This document shows, in pieces, positions 13,773-18,149 of a stretch of 18,149 nt of DNA. The stretch is taken from NCBI GenBank assembly GCA_031254225.1, contig JAIRUU010000126.1, positions 1 to 18,149 of the forward strand, given 5' to 3'. How positions within the stretch are numbered: the stretch's first letter is position 1; every line of letters starts with the position of its first letter. Source of the stretch: Candidatus Elusimicrobium euhamitermitis (lineage in GTDB: Bacteria > Elusimicrobiota > Elusimicrobia > Elusimicrobiales > Elusimicrobiaceae). The notes below the pieces were generated by a model. That model saw only the letters and a program-made list of their open reading frames with translations, made no database searches and was not told where the DNA came from. Position numbers and translations under genes: made by a program.

Positions 13773-14543
13773 ATGATAATACGCTGTAAAATATTTTTTG
13801 TTATTGCTGCGCTGCTGCCGCTGATAGCGGCTTACGCGGGCGTGGAAGATAATTTTTTCCAGGACCTGGCGGCGGCAAAAAACCAGCAGTCTTCGCAGGA
13901 CAAAAACGTCAGGCTGGATATTCTGCCCGTCAACATTCATGCCGCACAGCAAAACGGAGTGCAGTATTTTGAGACGAACGACTCTTTTATAAAACAGGCG
14001 GACCCGCTGCACGTCGGCTACAATCAGACCAAAGGATTTTTTATCAACGTCCTGCCGCAAAACTGCACTCCTGCCGGCATAGAGTTTAAAAAACCCGAAG
14101 ACTTCGGCCTGCCGGGCCTGCAGTTTAAAAACGGCGCGAACGCGGATGTTTTTCAGGCAAACACTTATGAGTCGGACGATTTTATAATAACTTCGTATTT
14201 TCCGCTTGAATATAATTTCGCGGACAGAAAGTTTACCGCGGGCGGCGCGGACTCCGGCGCAAACGCCGTCATAAACAACTCCGCCAATACAGTGCTGTGC
14301 GAGAATTTTACGCCGCAGTCAAGAAAAATAATTCTGACTTACAAAAACGGCACGCTCTCCCCGCTTATTAACAGGATAGACAGCGCAAACCCCTCCCGCT
14401 TGCTTCAGGAAATTTTAGCGCGGGAACAAATGTTTAAAAATAAAATGCAGAGCGTCATACAGGGCGGCAAAATTATAGTGGCCTACAAAATTTTTAATAA
14501 ACTTCTCAGAACTACGACAATCACTCTCTACGTCTTAAAGTAA
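13773..14543 (+). CDS. Secreted protein of unknown function
   Basis: 256 residues that I do not recognise. The N-terminus is a good Sec signal peptide (MIIRCKIFF, then a hydrophobic run ending AAYAG, cleavage near residue 22). The mature part is polar and beta-like, with patches FFINVLPQNCTPAGIEF, FIITSYFPLEYNF and KIILTYKNGTL. Two Cys (in QNCTP and VLCENF) could form a disulfide in the periplasm. There is no second TM segment, lipobox or C-terminal Phe, so a periplasmic location is most likely. No Shine-Dalgarno is seen. It stands alone on the + strand, and its last nine bases overlap the end of mgtA tail to tail. Nothing links it in function to either neighbour. Confidence 0.8.
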   Translation: MIIRCKIFFVIAALLPLIAAYAGVEDNFFQDLAAAKNQQSSQDKNVRLDILPVNIHAAQQNGVQYFETNDSFIKQADPLHVGYNQTKGFFINVLPQNCTPAGIEFKKPEDFGLPGLQFKNGANADVFQANTYESDDFIITSYFPLEYNFADRKFTAGGADSGANAVINNSANTVLCENFTPQSRKIILTYKNGTLSPLINRIDSANPSRLLQEILAREQMFKNKMQSVIQGGKIIVAYKIFNKLLRTTTITLYVLK

Positions 14544-17180
14544 CCCGCCGTAACGTTTGACGTAAATCCTTTTTACAAACTGCGTAAGTATGCAGTAGCC
14601 CGCAATCAGCGCGGCCAGGAAATAGAAATATTTTAACGGCAGCGGCACAAACCCCAGATATTTCCCTAAGACGGTAAACGGCAGAACCATCGCGGACAGA
14701 ATGACAACGCCCGTCATAAACAAAAGCGGCGCGGCCGCGCGGGACTGGATAAACGGAATTTTTTCCGTCCTTATCATGTGGACGATAAGCGTCTGGGAAA
14801 TAAGCCCTTCCACAAACCAGCCCGTCTGGAATAACGCCGCAGAAGCTATGGTATTGGCCTGAAAAATAAAGAACATTATTATATAAGTAAGTATGTCAAA
14901 AACGCTGCTGCACGGGCCGAACCAGAACATAAATTTCATTATTGAGCCGGCTTCCCATTTCTTGGGCGTTTTCATATATTCTTTGTCCATGCCGTCCCAC
15001 GGTATGGCCGCCTGGGACAAATCATAAAGCAGGTTCTGCGCCAGAATTTGCAGCGGCAGCATGGGCAGGAACGGCAGAAAAATACTGGCAACCACAACGC
15101 TGAACACGTTGCCGAAATTTGAGGACACGGCCATTTTTATATATTTAATAATGTTGCCGAAAGTTTTTCTCCCCTCCAGCACGCCCTCTTCCAAAACCAT
15201 TAAATCTCTTTTAAGCAAAATAATATCGGCGGATTCTTTGGCAATATCCACGGCGGTGTCAACGGAAATGCCGACGTCGGCCTGTTTCAGAGACGGCGCG
15301 TCGTTAATCCCGTCGCCCAAAAACCCTACGGTATGTCCGTTGTCCTGCAAAGCTTTTACTATGCGCAGTTTCTGCATGGGCGAGAGACGCGCAAAAACCG
15401 TGCAGATTTCAACCATCTCTCTCAAATCGTCTTCATCGTATTTATCAACGTCCGCGCCGGTGATTATTTTTTGAATATCCAGCCCCACTGATTTGCAGAC
15501 AAAGCGGGACACCTGTTCATTGTCCCCGGTCAAAACTTTGACGCGCACGCCGTTCTCGCGCAGCGCGTTGATAGCGGCGGAGGCGCTTGTTTTGGGCGGG
15601 TCCATAAAGCCGGCAAAACCGGCCAGCGTCATGCGGCACTCGTCGGACACGTTAAAATCTTTCTGCTTCGGCGGGCAGGTTTTATAAGCCACGGCTATCA
15701 CGCGCATGCCCTGCGTGTTAAGGCTGTTCGTCAAAATGCGCGCTTTATTTTTTATGTCCCCGTCCAATTCTTTCAAAACGCCGTGGTCTATGACGTGCAT
15801 GCATATTTCAAACATTTCTTCCAGCGCGCCTTTTGTAATAATTTTTGTCTGCGCGCCGTCTGAGATTACCACGGACATGCGCCTGCGCTGGAAGTCAAAA
15901 GGAATTTCGTCCACTTTGCTAAAACCCTCGCTGAATTTTTGCTGTCCGTTCTCGTTAACGTGGTTTATAACGGCGATATCCATCAGATTTTTAAGTCCCG
16001 TCTGGAAAAAACTGTTCAGATAAATATGCTGCAGAACGTCTTCGCTTTCAACTCCTTCAAGGTTAAGATGCATTTCCAAAATAATTTTATCCTCGGTAAG
16101 CGTGCCTGTTTTATCCGTGCACAGCACGTCCATGGCGCCGAAGTTTTGTATGGAATTTAAGCGTTTTACAATAGTGCTTTTTTTGGACATGTTTACCGCG
16201 CCTTTGGCGAGGTTTGAGGTTATTATCATGGGCAGCATTTCGGGCGTAAGGCCTATGGCGACGGAAAGAGAGAAAAGCAGCGCTTCCATCCAGTTCCCTT
16301 TGCCAAAACCGTTTATCAAAAAAACCACCGGCGCCATGACGACCATAAAGCGTATGAGAAGAAAATTTACGCTTTTCATGCCTTTGTCAAAAGTAGTCTC
16401 CGCTTTTTTGCCCGCGACGGTTTTCGCTATAACGCCCAAAAAAGTATTCCTGCCCGTGCCCAAAGCCATGACTGAGGCCGAGCCGCTGATAACGTTCGTC
16501 CCCATAAAACAAAGCGCCGCGTTTTCCAAAGCGTTGGACGTGGCGGCGCAGTTTTCCGCCGGAGCGGCCTTTTCAACGTGCGCGGATTCGCCCGTCAGCG
16601 CGGACTGGTTTATAAACAAAGTTTTCGCGCTTATGACTCTGCTGTCCGCCGGCACAATGTCGCCCGCGGAAAGCAAAATAATGTCGCCCGGCACTATCTG
16701 CGTTATCGCGATTTCTTTTCTCTGGCCGCCCCGCATGACGGTGGCCGTCGTCTTAACCAGCGCTTTTAACCGCTCGCTTTCTTTTGCGGATTTATATTCC
16801 TGCACAAAGCGCAGCACGCCGCTTAGCATAACCATGCTGGCAATTACTATGACGGCGCTCAAATCTTTCTGCCCGGGCGGGGCGAACACGAAATCCAAAA
16901 AGAAATCCAGCGTGCCCAGCACGACTAAAACTATTGTAAACGGGTTTAAAAAAGCGTCCAGCAGCGCGCGCCAGACGGGCAGGGCCTGCTCGTTCACAAT
17001 CTGGTTTTGGCCGTATTGTTCAAGTTTTTGTTCAACGCTTTCTTCGGTTATTCCGGCGGGAGAGGAGGACAAAACGGAAAACAGCTCCTCCGTTTTCATG
17101 CACATGTAATTATTGATGTAGTTGTTTATGCCGTCGTTATTTTTAGCGGGAGAAATTTTATTAAAAAAATTATTAAACAT
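14535..17180 (-). CDS. mgtA: Magnesium-transporting P-type ATPase (P3B)
   Basis: Inner-membrane ATPase that imports Mg2+. The 881 residues carry all P-type motifs: TGES (196-199), TPEMLP (312-317), the phosphorylation site DKTGT with Asp356, KGA (450-452), TGDN (551-554) and GDGINDAP (622-629). The MgtA/MgtB group is shown by DIAKESADIILLKRDLMVLEEGV and the C-terminal NLLYDLSQAAIPWDGMD and FWFGPCSSVFDI. About ten membrane segments fit. A perfect TATAAT (17208-17213, minus strand) lies 27 bases before the start, so it may have its own promoter within the end of hflX. There is no clear Shine-Dalgarno before ATG 17180. No Mg2+-sensing leader can be recognised in the 38-base gap. Confidence 0.96.
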   Translation of the reverse strand: MFNNFFNKISPAKNNDGINNYINNYMCMKTEELFSVLSSSPAGITEESVEQKLEQYGQNQIVNEQALPVWRALLDAFLNPFTIVLVVLGTLDFFLDFVFAPPGQKDLSAVIVIASMVMLSGVLRFVQEYKSAKESERLKALVKTTATVMRGGQRKEIAITQIVPGDIILLSAGDIVPADSRVISAKTLFINQSALTGESAHVEKAAPAENCAATSNALENAALCFMGTNVISGSASVMALGTGRNTFLGVIAKTVAGKKAETTFDKGMKSVNFLLIRFMVVMAPVVFLINGFGKGNWMEALLFSLSVAIGLTPEMLPMIITSNLAKGAVNMSKKSTIVKRLNSIQNFGAMDVLCTDKTGTLTEDKIILEMHLNLEGVESEDVLQHIYLNSFFQTGLKNLMDIAVINHVNENGQQKFSEGFSKVDEIPFDFQRRRMSVVISDGAQTKIITKGALEEMFEICMHVIDHGVLKELDGDIKNKARILTNSLNTQGMRVIAVAYKTCPPKQKDFNVSDECRMTLAGFAGFMDPPKTSASAAINALRENGVRVKVLTGDNEQVSRFVCKSVGLDIQKIITGADVDKYDEDDLREMVEICTVFARLSPMQKLRIVKALQDNGHTVGFLGDGINDAPSLKQADVGISVDTAVDIAKESADIILLKRDLMVLEEGVLEGRKTFGNIIKYIKMAVSSNFGNVFSVVVASIFLPFLPMLPLQILAQNLLYDLSQAAIPWDGMDKEYMKTPKKWEAGSIMKFMFWFGPCSSVFDILTYIIMFFIFQANTIASAALFQTGWFVEGLISQTLIVHMIRTEKIPFIQSRAAAPLLFMTGVVILSAMVLPFTVLGKYLGFVPLPLKYFYFLAALIAGYCILTQFVKRIYVKRYGGLL

Positions 17181-17218
17181 AATGCACCGTGCAAATCAGT
17201 TTAATAAATTATAACTTT

Positions 17219-18149
17219 TTATAAGGACGTCAGGCATTTTTTTAAAGCGGCGTAATTACCGTCCGTCATGCGCAGTTTAAACGTTACCGCGCCGCCGCGC
17301 TCGGTTTTTTTCTCTTTTATAAGAGCGTGAGAATAAACGTAGCTTATCGCCGCGCTTTTTTCAGGCGGTATTTTGATTGTTCTGAGCGGCCACTTATAAT
17401 CCAGCGCGCGCTCAACTTCTTCCAAAAGTTCTTTGATTCCCGTATTTTTTAAAGCGGAAATAAAAAGCGCGCCGCGGTAATTATTTTTCAAATTTTGCAG
17501 CACGTGCCGGCTGACTGAGTCCGTCTTATTAAAAACTTCTACCATCGGTATTTTCTGCGCGCCTATTTCGGTAATCACGCCGCGCACGGCGGCGTCCTGC
17601 GCGGCCAGGTCTTTGGCGGAAGCGTCTTTGACGTGCAAAATAACGTCGGCCTCTGCCGTTTCCTCCAGCGTGGCGCGGAAAGCGTGCACAAGATTATGCG
17701 GCAGTTTTTGTATGAACCCGACGGTGTCCGTAAACAAAACGCTCCCGCCCTCCGGCATACGCGCGCGCCGCGTGACAGGGTCAAGCGTGGCAAAAAGTTT
17801 ATCGTCGGCGTAAACGTCTTTGGTTTTAGCAAGGGTATTTAAAAGCGTGCTCTTTCCTGCGTTGGTATAACCTACTATCGCAATCTGCGGCACGGGCAAA
17901 CTGTCCCGCCGCGCGCGGCGCACGGCGCGTTCCAGCCGCACCTGCTCAATCTCGCGCTCAAGTTTTGTTATGCGCAGTCTCAGACGGCGTTTGTCATATT
18001 CCAGCTTGCGCTCCCCCGGCCCCCTTGTGCCTATGCCGCCGCGCGCGCCGCCCGTCTGCTGCATCAAAGCCGTCCCTTTGCCGCCGAGGCGCGGCAGTAA
18101 AAATTTAAGCTGCGCCAGCTCAACCTGCAGTTCGCCCTCCCGCGTTCTT
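17219..18149 (-). CDS. hflX: Ribosome-associated GTPase HflX (5' end outside window)
   Basis: GTPase that binds the 50S subunit and splits stalled ribosomes under stress in species studied. About 310 codons are present; the frame stays open to the window's right edge. Upstream of the internal TTG/ATG near 18067 it still encodes REGELQVELAQLKFLLPRLGG, a conserved HflX segment, so the gene starts beyond the window. GGARGGIGTRGPGERKLE, the family signature, follows. The G domain has GYTNAGKST (G1), FATLDPVTR (G2 region), DTVGFIQKLP (G3), NKTD (G4) and SALKNTG (G5). A C-terminal extension follows. The next gene is mgtA, 38 bases away. Confidence 0.96.
   Translation of the reverse strand, partial: RTREGELQVELAQLKFLLPRLGGKGTALMQQTGGARGGIGTRGPGERKLEYDKRRLRLRITKLEREIEQVRLERAVRRARRDSLPVPQIAIVGYTNAGKSTLLNTLAKTKDVYADDKLFATLDPVTRRARMPEGGSVLFTDTVGFIQKLPHNLVHAFRATLEETAEADVILHVKDASAKDLAAQDAAVRGVITEIGAQKIPMVEVFNKTDSVSRHVLQNLKNNYRGALFISALKNTGIKELLEEVERALDYKWPLRTIKIPPEKSAAISYVYSHALIKEKKTERGGAVTFKLRMTDGNYAALKKCLTSL

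Noticed and set aside
16102..17109. Open frame of 335 codons on the + strand
   Set aside because: Lies wholly antisense to the conserved motifs of mgtA; no domain features.

Overview
The window looks like chromosomal DNA of a diderm (outer-membrane) bacterium of moderate GC. Evidence for an outer membrane is a signal-peptide porin ending in Phe, an Mla lipid-transport operon, and an MlaD with a predicted C-terminal beta-barrel. The gene mix and the many REP-like repeats fit a host- or sediment-associated Elusimicrobiota-type genome. That taxon is only a low-confidence guess, because no rRNA or marker tree is available here. No phage, transposase, plasmid or CRISPR genes are visible.

Layout. 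1-293: tail of a + strand gene, three degenerate short repeats and a strong terminator. 294-1577 (-): outer-membrane porin, divergent from a + strand proline operon, proB-proA-proC (1740-4879), which converts glutamate to proline. 4896-6988 (-): nadB (L-aspartate oxidase) followed by a small two-TM membrane protein. 6989-7477: gene-free, packed with repeats and hairpins. 7478-10443 (-): mlaE-mlaF-mlaD, a minimal phospholipid transporter with a composite MlaD. 10444-10764: gene-free, with a second copy of the large structured repeat. 10765-13338 (-): dnaB (replicative helicase) then alr (alanine racemase). 13339-13772: a giant hairpin, a small terminator-like hairpin, tRNA-Arg(TCG) and its terminator. 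13773-14543 (+): a secreted protein of unknown function, convergent with mgtA (14535-17180, -), a Mg2+ P-type ATPase lying just downstream of hflX (17219 to window end, 5' end cut off).

The coding content is mostly housekeeping; the unusual material is intergenic. (i) Four copies of a ~75-95 bp repeat lie immediately upstream of proA, proC, nadB and mlaD. All have the same orientation relative to the gene, and each ends in a G-run plus a start codon and a five-codon micro-ORF (MDVIK-stop). In the proC copy the micro-ORF has lost its stop and is fused in frame to proC. (ii) Two ~180-190 bp elements flank the mla operon. They fold into the same long hairpin with a conserved loop, but their stems differ by compensatory base-pair changes. 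(iii) A third hairpin, with a perfect 21-bp stem, lies between tRNA-Arg and dnaB. (iv) Another repeat forms the 3' end of proB, which lacks the PUA domain found in many relatives.
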